Of a DNA stretch of 64,000 nucleotides, positions 16,401-25,173 are shown one piece after another. Each line of letters begins with the position of its first letter. Positions within the stretch are counted from its first letter, which is position 1. The translations under genes were made by a program, and so were the position numbers. Under the pieces are notes generated by a model. The model saw nothing but the letters and a program-made list of their open reading frames with translations, was not told where the DNA came from and ran no database searches. Source of the stretch: Streptomyces fradiae ATCC 10745 = DSM 40063 (GTDB taxonomy: Bacteria; Actinomycetota; Actinomycetes; Streptomycetales; Streptomycetaceae); the NCBI RefSeq assembly GCF_008704425.1, contig NZ_CP023696.1:4938501-5002500 (forward strand), written 5' to 3'.

Positions 16401-16634
16401 CTACAGGTGGACGACCGGGCAGGTCAGGGTGCGGGTGATGCCTTCCACCTGCTGGACCTTGGCGACGACCATGCGGCCCAGCTCGTCGACCGTGTCCGCC
16501 TGGGCGCGCACGATCACGTCGTACGGGCCCGTCACGTCCTCGGCCTGGAGCACGCCGGGGATCTCCGCGATGGTCTCGGCGACCAGCGACGCCTTCCCCA
16601 CCTCGGTCTGAATCAGGATGTACGCCTGTACCAC
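16401..16634 (-). CDS. Stand-alone Lrp/AsnC ligand-binding (RAM) domain protein
   Basis: 77 residues consisting only of the Lrp/AsnC effector domain: VQAYILIQTEVGKASLVAETIAEIPGV..VTGPYDVIVRAQADTVDELGRMV. The helix-turn-helix that full Lrp proteins have is absent, and the upstream frame shows no HTH. Such demi-Lrp proteins bind small molecules or modify the assembly of full-length regulators. GTG 16634 has a GGAGG four bases upstream. Divergent from thiL. Confidence 0.9.
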   Translation of the reverse strand: MVQAYILIQTEVGKASLVAETIAEIPGVLQAEDVTGPYDVIVRAQADTVDELGRMVVAKVQQVEGITRTLTCPVVHL

Positions 16635-16777
16635 GAAACCTCCAGGGCGGCCGAGGGATTCGTCCCGGGCGACGAGGGCCCAGGGGAGAAAGGGACGCCA
16701 CGGTATCGCGTCGCCGCGTGCGGCGGGGAGACCACGGGGCCGGGGGTGCCCGGAGCGTGGCACACGGAAGACAGAAG

Positions 16778-16806
16778 TTGACGGCTTCGCCCGTCTCAAT
16801 GACCGT
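16778..16806 (+). promoter_or_regulatory. Putative thiL promoter
   Basis: TTGACG, 17-base spacer, GACCGT. The -10 deviates from TANNNT in its first base. It lies about 90 bases before the thiL GTG. Confidence 0.35.
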
Positions 16807-16896
16807 ACCTACAGCAGTGACGGCTCGCGACCGCAACCGCACCAGGACCAGTCGGTCGTACGGTGAGCCCACGACGACATGGAGAGGTGGACCTCG

Positions 16897-17874
16897 GTGA
16901 AGGGCACTGTCGGCGAGCTCGGGGAGTTCGGGCTCATCAGGGAGCTCACCTCCCGGCTCACCACCACCCCGGCGGTACGGATCGGGCCGGGGGACGACGC
17001 CGCCGTCGTGGCCGCGCCCGACCGGCGGGTCGTCGCCAGCACGGACATCCTGCTGGAGGGCCGCCACTTCCGCCGCGACTGGTCCACCGCGTACGACGTG
17101 GGCCGCAAGGCCGCCGCCCAGAACCTCGCGGACATCGCCGCCATGGGCGCCGTGCCCACCGCGCTCCTCCTCGGCCTGGTGGTCCCCGCCGAACTCCCCG
17201 CCACCTGGCCCACCGAGCTGATGGACGGCCTGCGCGACGAGTGCCAGGTCGCGGGGGCGGCCGTCGTCGGCGGCGACGTCGTACGCGGCGACACCATCAC
17301 CGTCTCCATCACCGCCCTCGGCGACCTCCGCAACCACGAGCCGGTCACCCGCGGCGGCGCCCAGCCCGGCGACGTCGTCGCCTACACCGGCTGGCTCGGC
17401 TGGTCCGCCGCCGGGTACGCGGTCCTCTCCCGCGGCTTCCGCTCCCCGCGCGCCTTCGTCGAGGCCCACCGCCGGCCCGAACCGCCGTACCACGCGGGCC
17501 CGGCCGCCGCGGGGCTGGGCGCGACCGCCATGTGCGACGTCAGCGACGGCCTCATCGCCGACCTCCGGCACATCGCGGAGGCCAGCAAGGTCCGCATCGA
17601 CCTGCGCTCCGGCGCCATCGACATCCCCACCCAGATGAACGACATCGGCCAGGCCGTCGGCGTCGACCCGCTGCAGTGGGTGCTCACCGGGGGAGAGGAC
17701 CACGCGATCGTGGCGACGTTCCCACCGGACGTGAAGCTGCCCGCCCGCTGGAAGGTGATCGGCGAGGTCCTCAACCCGTCCGCCCTGCCCCAGGTCACCG
17801 TCGACGGCGCGCCCTGGCACGCGGCGGGCGGCTGGGACCACTTCGGCGGCGGTCCGTACGGGGGCGTCGAGTGA
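16897..17874 (+). CDS. thiL: Thiamine-monophosphate kinase
   Basis: 325 residues; phosphorylates thiamine phosphate to the coenzyme thiamine pyrophosphate. PurM-like fold: IGPGDDAAVV, STDILLEGRHFRRDW, the QNLADIAAMGA block, CDVSDGLIADL and LTGGEDHAIVA. GTG at 16897 is chosen because GGAGAGG (16881-16887) sits nine bases upstream; the ATG at 16879 would include that Shine-Dalgarno inside the coding region. Overlaps thiD by four bases. Confidence 0.95.
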   Translation: MKGTVGELGEFGLIRELTSRLTTTPAVRIGPGDDAAVVAAPDRRVVASTDILLEGRHFRRDWSTAYDVGRKAAAQNLADIAAMGAVPTALLLGLVVPAELPATWPTELMDGLRDECQVAGAAVVGGDVVRGDTITVSITALGDLRNHEPVTRGGAQPGDVVAYTGWLGWSAAGYAVLSRGFRSPRAFVEAHRRPEPPYHAGPAAAGLGATAMCDVSDGLIADLRHIAEASKVRIDLRSGAIDIPTQMNDIGQAVGVDPLQWVLTGGEDHAIVATFPPDVKLPARWKVIGEVLNPSALPQVTVDGAPWHAAGGWDHFGGGPYGGVE

Positions 17875-18761
17875 CCGCCTCCTCGCACCGGGCCGCCTCC
17901 TCGCCCCCGACGGCCTCCCCGCGGCAGGCCGCCCCGCCGCACGGCGCGGCTCCGGCCCGGCAGGCGCCGCCCAGGGTGCTGACCGTCGCCGGGTCCGACT
18001 CGGGCGGCGGCGCGGGCATCCAGGCCGACCTGAAGACCATGCTCGCCCTGGGCGTCCACGGCATGAGCGTGCTGACGGCCGTCACCGCCCAGAACTCGCT
18101 CGGCGTCCAGGGCGCCTGGGAACTGCCGGTGGAGGCGGTCCGCGCCCAGTACCGCAGCGTCGTCGACGACATCGGCGTCCAGGCGGTGAAGACCGGCATG
18201 CTCGCGTCCGCCCCCCTCGTGGAGGCCGTCGCCGAGCTGATCGCGGGGACCGGCGTCCCGGCCGTGGTGGACCCGGTCGGCGTCTCCAAGCACGGCGACC
18301 CGCTGCTGGCCGCGTCCGCCCTCGACTCCGTGCGCGAGCGGCTGCTGCCCGCGGCCACCGTCGCGACCCCGAACCTCGACGAGGTGGCGCAGCTCACGGA
18401 CGTACGGGTGGAGCGCGAGGAGGACCTGCGGCGGGCCGCCGACGCGGTGCTGGCGTTCGGGCCGCGCTGGGCGCTCATCAAGGGCGGCCACCTGGCCGGG
18501 GAGGCGGTCGACCTGCTGACCGACGGCACCGAGGAGCACTGGTACCGGGCGCCGCGCCTCGACAACCGGCACACCCACGGCACCGGCTGCACGCTCGCCT
18601 CCGCCGTGGCCGCCGGACTGGCGCTGGGCCTGCCCGTGCCGGACGCGGTGCGGCGGGCCAAGGAGTACGTGACCGGGGCCATCGCGGCCGGGTTCGCCCT
18701 CGGCGCGGGCATCGGGCCGGTCGACCACGGCTGGGAGTTCCGCGCCCCGGGAGGTCCGTGA
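17871..18761 (+). CDS. thiD: Hydroxymethylpyrimidine/phosphomethylpyrimidine kinase
   Basis: 296 residues; ribokinase-family kinase that phosphorylates HMP and HMP-P for thiamine synthesis. After a 35-residue Ala/Pro-rich N-terminus: LTVAGSDSGGGAGIQADLKT, VDPVGVSKHGDPLL, TPNLDEVAQLT and the anion-hole HTHGTGCTLASAVA. The start GTG overlaps the thiL stop (GTGA). The last codons PGGP-stop form the first unit of a 15-bp tandem repeat. Confidence 0.95.
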   Translation: MTASSHRAASSPPTASPRQAAPPHGAAPARQAPPRVLTVAGSDSGGGAGIQADLKTMLALGVHGMSVLTAVTAQNSLGVQGAWELPVEAVRAQYRSVVDDIGVQAVKTGMLASAPLVEAVAELIAGTGVPAVVDPVGVSKHGDPLLAASALDSVRERLLPAATVATPNLDEVAQLTDVRVEREEDLRRAADAVLAFGPRWALIKGGHLAGEAVDLLTDGTEEHWYRAPRLDNRHTHGTGCTLASAVAAGLALGLPVPDAVRRAKEYVTGAIAAGFALGAGIGPVDHGWEFRAPGGP

Positions 18762-18806
18762 CCGGGAGGTCCGCGTCCGGGAGGTCCGCGCCCGAGGGGT
18801 CCGCGG
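18747..18806. repeat. 15-bp tandem repeat, four units, starting inside thiD
   Basis: Units CCGGGAGGTCCG-NNN at 18747, 18762, 18777 and (diverged) 18792. The thiD TGA stop is the variable end of unit 1. The rest of the gap to 19061 holds no gene, only GC low complexity and the rpmB-side terminator. Confidence 0.85.
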
Positions 18807-18957
18807 CTGAGCCGCCGGCGCCGCGCCGGGCGCCGCGTCGTGCCCGCGCCCCGGGCCGCGCCCGCGGCCCCGTGCCGCCCCCGCCCCGGGCCGCGCCCGC
18901 CCCGTGAGCCCCGTGCCCTACGGCCGCGGCGGGGACGGGGGCGTCCGCGTACGGCAA

Positions 18958-18989
18958 GAAGCCGGTCCACCCGAGGGTGGACCGGCTTC
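18958..18989. terminator. Terminator between thiD and the convergent rpmB
   Basis: Perfect 15-bp stem (18958-18972 with 18975-18989) closed by a very tight GA loop; functional loop is likely CCGAGG. Confidence 0.85.
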
Positions 18990-19061
18990 CAAGGCAACCG
19001 CAGAGGCTGCGCTACGACGAGACGTCGCCGGATCACTCCGCCTGCGCGGAGCGGCCCTTGC

Positions 19062-19247
19062 TTAGCGCGAGACCTTGCCGGCCTTGATGCACGAGGTGCA
19101 GACGTTGAGCCGCTTCGGCGTCCGACCGACCACGGCACGCACGCGCTGGATGTTCGGGTTCCAGCGACGGGACGTACGGCGGTGCGAGTGCGAAATGTTG
19201 TTGCCGAAGCCCGGCCCCTTGCCGCAGACGTCGCAGTTGGCAGCCAC
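19062..19247 (-). CDS. rpmB: 50S ribosomal protein L28
   Basis: 61 residues: AANCDVCGKGPGFGNN, SHRRTSRRWNPNIQ and the C-terminal NVCTSCIKAGKV. It is the C+ form: two CxxC pairs (residues 5/8 and near 50/53) can bind zinc. Actinobacteria often have a second, Zn-free paralogue induced by zinc shortage; none is in this window. GTG 19247 is preceded by GGAG. Divergent from the FakA-like gene. Confidence 0.97.
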   Translation of the reverse strand: MAANCDVCGKGPGFGNNISHSHRRTSRRWNPNIQRVRAVVGRTPKRLNVCTSCIKAGKVSR

Positions 19248-19523
19248 GGGTCACTCCAAAGACTTCAGATGCACGTACAGTGAAATCCGGCGAGCCGGAA
19301 TCAGATCGGTGACGTACAGGTCGGTGACTGAAGTGGCGTTGCCGGGGAACGGCCCGACTCTCATCGGGCAACCGGAGCAGCATACAACGGCCACTTCGGT
19401 AGAACGAAACTACCACGGACCGCCGGGCCCCCGCCCCGGCCCCTCCCGTCCCTGGGTCTACCCTGCGGTGCAGCCCACACCCCACGCGGCGGCGTGCGGG
19501 AGCCCCACGAGGAGGATCACCAG

Positions 19524-21203
19524 GTGCCGGAGAAGTTGGGGCGGGACCTCGACCCCGCAGCGGTCCGCGCCTGGTGCGCGCTGGCGCTGGACGCCCTCGG
19601 CCGGGAGCGCGAGGAGATCGACGCGATCAACGTCTACCCGGTCGCCGACGGGGACACCGGCACCAACCTGTACCTCACCGTGGAGGCCGCCCGGCAGGCC
19701 GTCGAGGCCCTCTTCGCGGCCGGCGGCCACGGCGGCGGGGGCGCGGACGGCGACGGCCGCGGCGGTGCCGCCCCCGCGCCCGCCGACACCGTGCGGGCCC
19801 TGGCGCACGGCGCGCTCGTCGGCGCCCGCGGCAACTCCGGCACGATCCTGGCCCAGCTGCTGCGCGGCATGGCCGACGTGCTGGCGCACGGCTGTGACGG
19901 AGCCCACCTGGCGCGGGCCCTGAGCACCGCGTCCGCCGCCGCCCGGCAGGCCGTCGCCCACCCCGTGGAGGGCACCATCCTCAGCGTCGCCGAGGCCGCC
20001 GCACGCGCCGCCGGCGAGGCGGGCCGGGACCTCCGGGACGTCGCCCGCGCCGCGTACGACGGGGCCCGCGCAGCCCTGGACGCCACCCCCGGCCAGCTCG
20101 ACGTGCTCGCCCGCGCGGGCGTCGTCGACGCGGGCGGGCGGGGCCTCGTCGCCGTGCTCGGCGCGCTCGTGGAGGCCCTGTCCGGCGAGGCCCCCGCGCC
20201 CGTGCCGCGCGCCCGCCGCGCCTCGCCCCTCCTCCCCGCCGCGGGGGCGCCCGGCGGGGACTGCGCGGCGAGCGGCCCCGCGTACGAGGTGATCTACCTG
20301 CTGGAGGCCGGCGACGACGCCGTCGCCCGGCTCCGCGCCCGGCTCGACGCGCTCGGGGACTCCCTGGTCGTCGTCGGCGGCGACGGCCTGTGGAACGTCC
20401 ACGTCCACGTGGACGACGCGGGCGCGGCCGTCGAGGCCGGCGTCGAGGCGGGACGCCCGTACCGCATCCGCGTCACGCACTTCGCGGCCGACGCGGCGCG
20501 CGCCGCCGCCGCGGAGGCCGGCGGCTCCCCGGCCGAACCGGCCCAGCGCGCCGTCGTGGCCGTCGTACCGGGGGAGGGGCTGGCCGGGCTGTGCGCCGAG
20601 GTGGGCGCCACCACCGTCCTCGCCCTCCCCGGCCGCCCGCCCGCCAGCGGCGAGCTGCTCGACGCCATCCGCCGCGCCCACGCGCGCGAGGTGGTCCTCC
20701 TGCCCAACTCCGCAGAACTGCGGCACACCGCCGCCGCCGCCGCGGAGCGGGCCCGCGCCGAAGGCGTCCGCGTCGCCCTCATCCCCACCAGGGCCGCCGT
20801 CCAGGGCATCGCCGCGCTCGCCGTCCACGAGCCGGGGCGCCGCTTCGACGAGGACGTGGTCGCCATGACGGCCGCCGCCGGCGCGACCCGCTACGGCGAA
20901 CTGGCCGTCGCCGAGCACCGGTCGTTCACGTCCGCGGGCGTCTGCCAGGCCGGCGACGTGCTCGGGCTCATCGACGGCGATGTCGCCGTGATCGGCCAGG
21001 ACCTCGCCGAGACGGCCCAGGGCGTCCTGGACCGGATGCTGTCGGGCGGCGGCGAACTCGTCACGCTGGTCCTCGCCGCCGACGCCCCGCCCGCCCTCGC
21101 CGCCCGGCTGGAGCGGCACGTGCGGCAGCGGTACCTCGCGGTCGACACGTGCGTCCACCACGGGGGCCGCCAGCACGCGCCGCTCCTCATCGGCGTGGAG
21201 TGA
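19524..21203 (+). CDS. FakA/DhaL-domain kinase (YloV family)
   Basis: 559 residues. The N-terminal DhaL domain has the ATP/Mg loop NVYPVADGDTGTNLYLT and HGALVGARGNSGTILAQLLRG; a long middle and C-terminal part match YloV/FakA proteins. In Gram-positives FakA with FakB phosphorylates fatty acids for phospholipid synthesis. No FakB/DegV gene is adjacent, so a fatty-acid role is inference from family. GTG 19524 follows GAGGAGG. recG follows after 162 bases, a neighbourhood conserved in many Gram-positives. Confidence 0.88.
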   Translation: MPEKLGRDLDPAAVRAWCALALDALGREREEIDAINVYPVADGDTGTNLYLTVEAARQAVEALFAAGGHGGGGADGDGRGGAAPAPADTVRALAHGALVGARGNSGTILAQLLRGMADVLAHGCDGAHLARALSTASAAARQAVAHPVEGTILSVAEAAARAAGEAGRDLRDVARAAYDGARAALDATPGQLDVLARAGVVDAGGRGLVAVLGALVEALSGEAPAPVPRARRASPLLPAAGAPGGDCAASGPAYEVIYLLEAGDDAVARLRARLDALGDSLVVVGGDGLWNVHVHVDDAGAAVEAGVEAGRPYRIRVTHFAADAARAAAAEAGGSPAEPAQRAVVAVVPGEGLAGLCAEVGATTVLALPGRPPASGELLDAIRRAHAREVVLLPNSAELRHTAAAAAERARAEGVRVALIPTRAAVQGIAALAVHEPGRRFDEDVVAMTAAAGATRYGELAVAEHRSFTSAGVCQAGDVLGLIDGDVAVIGQDLAETAQGVLDRMLSGGGELVTLVLAADAPPALAARLERHVRQRYLAVDTCVHHGGRQHAPLLIGVE

Positions 21204-21365
21204 CCCCCGGGCCGGGCCCCGGCGTCTGCGGCCTCCGGCTCCCGCGCGGCCCCGGCTCCCGGTGGCACCCGCGCCGGTCCGGGCGCCCGCCGCTGCCGCC
21301 CGCTGTCGGTGGCGTGGTGTGGAATGGAGGCCGGACCAGGACGGGTACGGAAGGAGGAGGCCGCC

Positions 21366-23654
21366 GTGCTGAGCGAACCCCTGAGGAAGGTCCTCGGGCC
21401 GGCCACCGCCAAGGTGATGGCCGAGGCCCTGGACCTGCACACCGTCGGCGACCTCCTGCACCACTACCCGCGCCGGTACGCCGAGCGCGGCGAGCTGACC
21501 ACGCTCGCCGACCTCCCGCTGGACGAGCACGTCACGGTCGTCGCCCAGGTCGCGGACGCCCGCCTCCACACGTACAACGGCCCGCGCGGGCGGGGCCAGC
21601 GACTGGAGGTGACCATCACCGACGGCAGCGGCCGGCTGCGGCTGGTCTTCTTCGGCAAGGGCGTCCACAAGCCCCACAAGGAGCTCCTGCCGGGCACGCG
21701 CGCGATGTTCGCGGGCAAGGTGTCGCTGTTCAACCGCAGGCTCCAGCTCGCCCACCCCGCGTACGAGCCGCTGCGCGGCGACGGCGACCCGGCCGTCGAC
21801 GCCTGGGCGGGCGCCCTCATCCCCCTGTACCCGGCCACCACCAAGCTGGAGTCCTGGAAGATCGCCAAGGCGGTCGACGCGGTCCTCCCGCGCGTCCACG
21901 ACGCCGTCGACCCGCTGCCCGCCGCCCTGCGCGAGGGCCGCGGCCTCGCCGACCTGCCCGACGCCCTCCACCGCATCCACCGCCCGCGCACCAAGGCCGA
22001 CATCGCCGCCGCCCGCGAACGGCTCAAGTGGGACGAGGCGTTCGTCCTCCAGGTCGCCCTCGCCCGCCGCCGGTACGCCGACGCGCAGCTCCCCGCCGTC
22101 CCCCGCAGGCCCGTGCCGGGCGGCCTCCTCGACGCGTTCGACGCCCGCCTGCCGTTCACCCTCACCGACGGCCAGCGCACGGTCTCCAAGGAGATCTTCG
22201 ACGACCTCGCCACCGACCACCCCATGCACCGCCTCCTCCAGGGCGAGGTCGGCAGCGGCAAGACGATGGTGGCCCTGCGCGCCATGCTCGCCGTCGTCGA
22301 CGCCGGGGGACAGGCCGCCATGCTGGCCCCGACCGAGGTCCTCGCCCAGCAGCACCACCGCTCCATCACCGAGATGATGGGCGACCTCGCGCAGGGGGGC
22401 ATGCTGGGCGGCGCCGAGCACGCCACCAAGGTCGTCCTGCTCACCGGCTCCATGGGCGCGGCCGCCCGCCGCCAGGCCCTCCTCGACCTGGCCACCGGCG
22501 AGGCCGGGGTCGTCGTCGGCACGCACGCCCTGATCGAGGACAAGGTCCGCTTCCACGACCTGGGCCTCGTCGTGGTGGACGAGCAGCACCGCTTCGGCGT
22601 CGAGCAGCGCGACGCCCTGCGCGGCAAGGGCAAGCAGCCGCCCCACCTGCTCGTCATGACGGCCACGCCCATCCCGCGCACGGTGGCGATGACGGTCTTC
22701 GGCGACCTGGAGACCTCCGTCCTGGACCAGCTCCCGGCCGGCCGCTCGCCCATCGCCACCCACGTCGTCCCCGCCCGCGACAAGCCGCACTTCCTCTCCC
22801 GCGCCTGGGAGCGCGTCCGGGAGGAGGTCGAGGGCGGCCACCAGGCGTACGTGGTGTGCCCCCGCATCGGCGACGACGAGGACGAGCAGGGCGCGGGCGG
22901 CAAAGGCGCCGCCGGGAAGTCCCGCGGCGGCCGGGGCGCGCGGGCCGGCGCGGACACGGCCGGGTACGGCGGCGGGCACGACGCGGAGGGCGCCGGGGAC
23001 GGCCCGGACGAGGGGGCCGGCGAGGGCGCGGACGAGAAGCGGCCGCCCCTCGCGGTCACCGAGGTGGCCGAGCAGCTCGCCCGCGGCCCCCTCGCGGGCC
23101 TGCGCGTCGAGGTGCTGCACGGCAGGATGCACCCCGACGACAAGGACGCCGTCATGCGCCGCTTCGCGCGGGGCGAGGCGGACGTGCTCGTCGCCACCAC
23201 CGTCATCGAGGTCGGCGTCAACGTCCCCAACGCGACCGCCATGGTCATCATGGACGCCGACCGGTTCGGCGTCTCGCAGCTCCACCAGCTGCGCGGCCGG
23301 GTGGGCCGGGGCTCCGCCCCCGGACTGTGCCTCCTGGTCACCGACATGCCCGAGGCGACCCCCGCCCGGCAGCGCCTCGCCGCCGTCGCCGCCACCCTCG
23401 ACGGCTTCGAGCTGTCCCGTATCGACCTCGAGCAGCGCCGCGAGGGCGACGTACTCGGCCAGGCCCAGTCCGGCGTCCGCTCCTCCCTGCGCATGCTCAC
23501 CGTCATCGAGGACGAGGAGGTCATCGCCGCCGCCCGCGCCGAGGCCACCGCCGTCGTCGCCGACGACCCGGAGCTGGAGCGCCACCCGGAGCTGCGCACC
23601 GCCCTCGACGCGCTGCTGGACGCCGAGCGCGAGCGGTACCTGGAGAAGGGGTGA
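21366..23654 (+). CDS. recG: ATP-dependent DNA helicase RecG
   Basis: 762 residues; remodels stalled replication forks and branched DNA. Wedge/OB domain at about 60-180, then SF2 motifs: GEVGSGKTMVAL (Walker A, near 291), VVVDEQHRFGV (DEQH, near 404), MTATPIPRT, and the C-terminal VIEVGVNVPNATAMVI and HQLRGRVGRG. Between motif III and IV, at about residues 500-558, there is a Gly/Ala/Asp-rich disordered insertion absent from most RecG. GTG 21366 follows GGAGGAGG. Confidence 0.97.
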   Translation: MLSEPLRKVLGPATAKVMAEALDLHTVGDLLHHYPRRYAERGELTTLADLPLDEHVTVVAQVADARLHTYNGPRGRGQRLEVTITDGSGRLRLVFFGKGVHKPHKELLPGTRAMFAGKVSLFNRRLQLAHPAYEPLRGDGDPAVDAWAGALIPLYPATTKLESWKIAKAVDAVLPRVHDAVDPLPAALREGRGLADLPDALHRIHRPRTKADIAAARERLKWDEAFVLQVALARRRYADAQLPAVPRRPVPGGLLDAFDARLPFTLTDGQRTVSKEIFDDLATDHPMHRLLQGEVGSGKTMVALRAMLAVVDAGGQAAMLAPTEVLAQQHHRSITEMMGDLAQGGMLGGAEHATKVVLLTGSMGAAARRQALLDLATGEAGVVVGTHALIEDKVRFHDLGLVVVDEQHRFGVEQRDALRGKGKQPPHLLVMTATPIPRTVAMTVFGDLETSVLDQLPAGRSPIATHVVPARDKPHFLSRAWERVREEVEGGHQAYVVCPRIGDDEDEQGAGGKGAAGKSRGGRGARAGADTAGYGGGHDAEGAGDGPDEGAGEGADEKRPPLAVTEVAEQLARGPLAGLRVEVLHGRMHPDDKDAVMRRFARGEADVLVATTVIEVGVNVPNATAMVIMDADRFGVSQLHQLRGRVGRGSAPGLCLLVTDMPEATPARQRLAAVAATLDGFELSRIDLEQRREGDVLGQAQSGVRSSLRMLTVIEDEEVIAAARAEATAVVADDPELERHPELRTALDALLDAERERYLEKG

Positions 23655-23883
23655 CACGCGCCCGGCCGGGCGGGCCCATATCGTGGAGGCGGGGCGGGCG
23701 ACCGGCCCCCGCGCGACCGGGTCCCGTACAGCCGGCCCGGACCGCCCGGGCGCGCCGTGACCGTCCCGGGGCCCGCGAGGCCCGACCCCGCCGGACCACC
23801 GCCCGACGGACGACCGCCCGACGGACCACCGCCCGACCGATCACCGGGCCGACTGTTCACCGGCCGACCGACGAACCGACGAA

Positions 23884-23930
23884 CCGACCCACCCACCGAC
23901 CCACCCACCGACCCACCGACCCACCCACCG
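23884..23930. repeat. 12-bp tandem repeats before rsmD
   Basis: Units CCGACCCACCCA at 23884, 23896 and 23916, with a shortened unit between. Upstream (23800-23883) more degenerate CCGACCGA and GACCGCCCGACG repeats occur. The gap 23655-23946 holds no gene; AAGGACTGAG at its end is the rsmD RBS. Confidence 0.8.
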
Positions 23931-23946
23931 ACCGACAAGGACTGAG

Positions 23947-24531
23947 ATGACCCGCGTGATCGCCGGAGCGGCCGGTGGACGCCGCCTGGCCGTACCGCCG
24001 GGCAACGGCACCCGTCCCACCTCCGACCGGGCGCGCGAGGGCCTGTTCTCCACCTGGCAGTCGCTGCTGGGCACCCTCGACGGCATCCGCGTCGCCGACC
24101 TGTACGCCGGGTCCGGGGCGGTCGGCTTGGAGGCCCTGTCGCGGGGCGCCGCGCACGCCCTGCTGGTGGAGGCCGACGCCCGCGCCGCCCGCACCGTCCG
24201 CGAGAACGTCCGCGCGCTCGGCCTGCCCGGCGCCGAGGTCCGCGCGGCCCGTGCCGAGCAGGTCGTCGCGGGACCGCCGCCGGCCGAGCCGTACGACGCG
24301 GTCTTCCTCGACCCGCCGTACGCCGTCTCCGACGACGATCTTCGGGAGATACTCCTCACACTCCGCCTCCAGGGGTGGCTCGCGGCCGAGGCCCTCGTCA
24401 CCGTGGAGCGCAGCACCAGGGGCGGGGCGTTCGACTGGCCGGACGGATTCGAGCCACTGCGGGCCCGTCGCTACGGCGAGGGAACGTTTTGGTACGGTCG
24501 CGCCGCCGCTGCGTGCGAAGACGCACCATGA
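23947..24531 (+). CDS. rsmD: 16S rRNA (guanine-N2)-methyltransferase RsmD
   Basis: 194 residues; methylates G966 (E. coli numbering) of 16S rRNA. MTRVIAGAAGGRRL start, RPTSDRAREGLFS, SAM motif DLYAGSGAVGLEALSRGA and catalytic FLDPPY. AAGGA lies seven bases before the ATG. coaD follows; this pair is conserved across bacteria. Confidence 0.95.
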   Translation: MTRVIAGAAGGRRLAVPPGNGTRPTSDRAREGLFSTWQSLLGTLDGIRVADLYAGSGAVGLEALSRGAAHALLVEADARAARTVRENVRALGLPGAEVRAARAEQVVAGPPPAEPYDAVFLDPPYAVSDDDLREILLTLRLQGWLAAEALVTVERSTRGGAFDWPDGFEPLRARRYGEGTFWYGRAAAACEDAP

Positions 24532-24557
24532 CCGGACCGGAGAGCGAGGGACTTCAG

Positions 24558-25037
24558 TTGCGCCGAGCAGTCTGTCCGGGGTCGTTCGACCCCATCACCA
24601 ACGGACACCTCGACATCATCGCCCGCGCCTCCAAGCTGTACGACGTCGTGCACGTGGCCGTGATGATCAACAAGTCCAAGCAGGGCCTGTTCACGGTCGA
24701 CGAGCGGATGGACCTCATCCGCCGGGTCACCGCCGAGTACGACAACGTGGTGGTGGAAGCCCACCACGGCCTCCTCGTGGACTTCTGCAAGGAGCGCGAC
24801 ATCCCGGCCATCGTCAAGGGCCTGCGCGCGGTCAGCGACTTCGACTACGAGCTCCAGATGGCCCAGATGAACAACGGCCTGACGGGCGTCGAGACGCTGT
24901 TCGTGCCGACCAACCCGACGTACAGCTTCCTCTCCTCCTCGCTGGTCAAGGAGGTGGCGGCGTGGGGCGGCGACGTCTCGCACCTGCTGCCGCCCGTCGT
25001 CCACGAGGCGCTCGTCGCCCGGCTGCGCGAGAAGTGA
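24558..25037 (+). CDS. coaD: Phosphopantetheine adenylyltransferase
   Basis: 159 residues from TTG at 24558; transfers AMP to 4'-phosphopantetheine, the penultimate step of coenzyme A synthesis. CPGSFDPITNGHLDII (T/HxGH nucleotidyltransferase motif), KGLRAVSDFDYELQMAQMN and YSFLSSSLVKEV. TTG is preferred because GAGGGA lies six bases upstream and the family normally begins a few residues before AVCPGSFDP. ATG 24528, overlapping the rsmD stop, would add ten residues and is the alternative. Confidence 0.93.
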   Translation: MRRAVCPGSFDPITNGHLDIIARASKLYDVVHVAVMINKSKQGLFTVDERMDLIRRVTAEYDNVVVEAHHGLLVDFCKERDIPAIVKGLRAVSDFDYELQMAQMNNGLTGVETLFVPTNPTYSFLSSSLVKEVAAWGGDVSHLLPPVVHEALVARLREK

Positions 25038-25173
25038 CCGCCTGACGCTCCGCCAGGAGACCCCGGGGCCGCCGCCGTCGAGCCCGGGGGAGCCGGTGTC
25101 GGACGGGGCCCGACTGGCCGTACAGTCGTTGCGTCCGTCTTCCCAACCGGCTGTAGAGAGTGGCGAGCACACG

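Noticed and set aside
15889..17841. 650-codon minus-strand frame ending in the DUF3515 gene
   Set aside because: Everything before GTG 16380 is antisense to thiL and the Lrp-like gene; only the C-terminal 163 codons have a signal sequence and family motifs.
19458..23657. Long minus-strand frame opposite the FakA-like gene and recG
   Set aside because: No RBS, no domain, composition typical of the complement of Streptomyces coding DNA.
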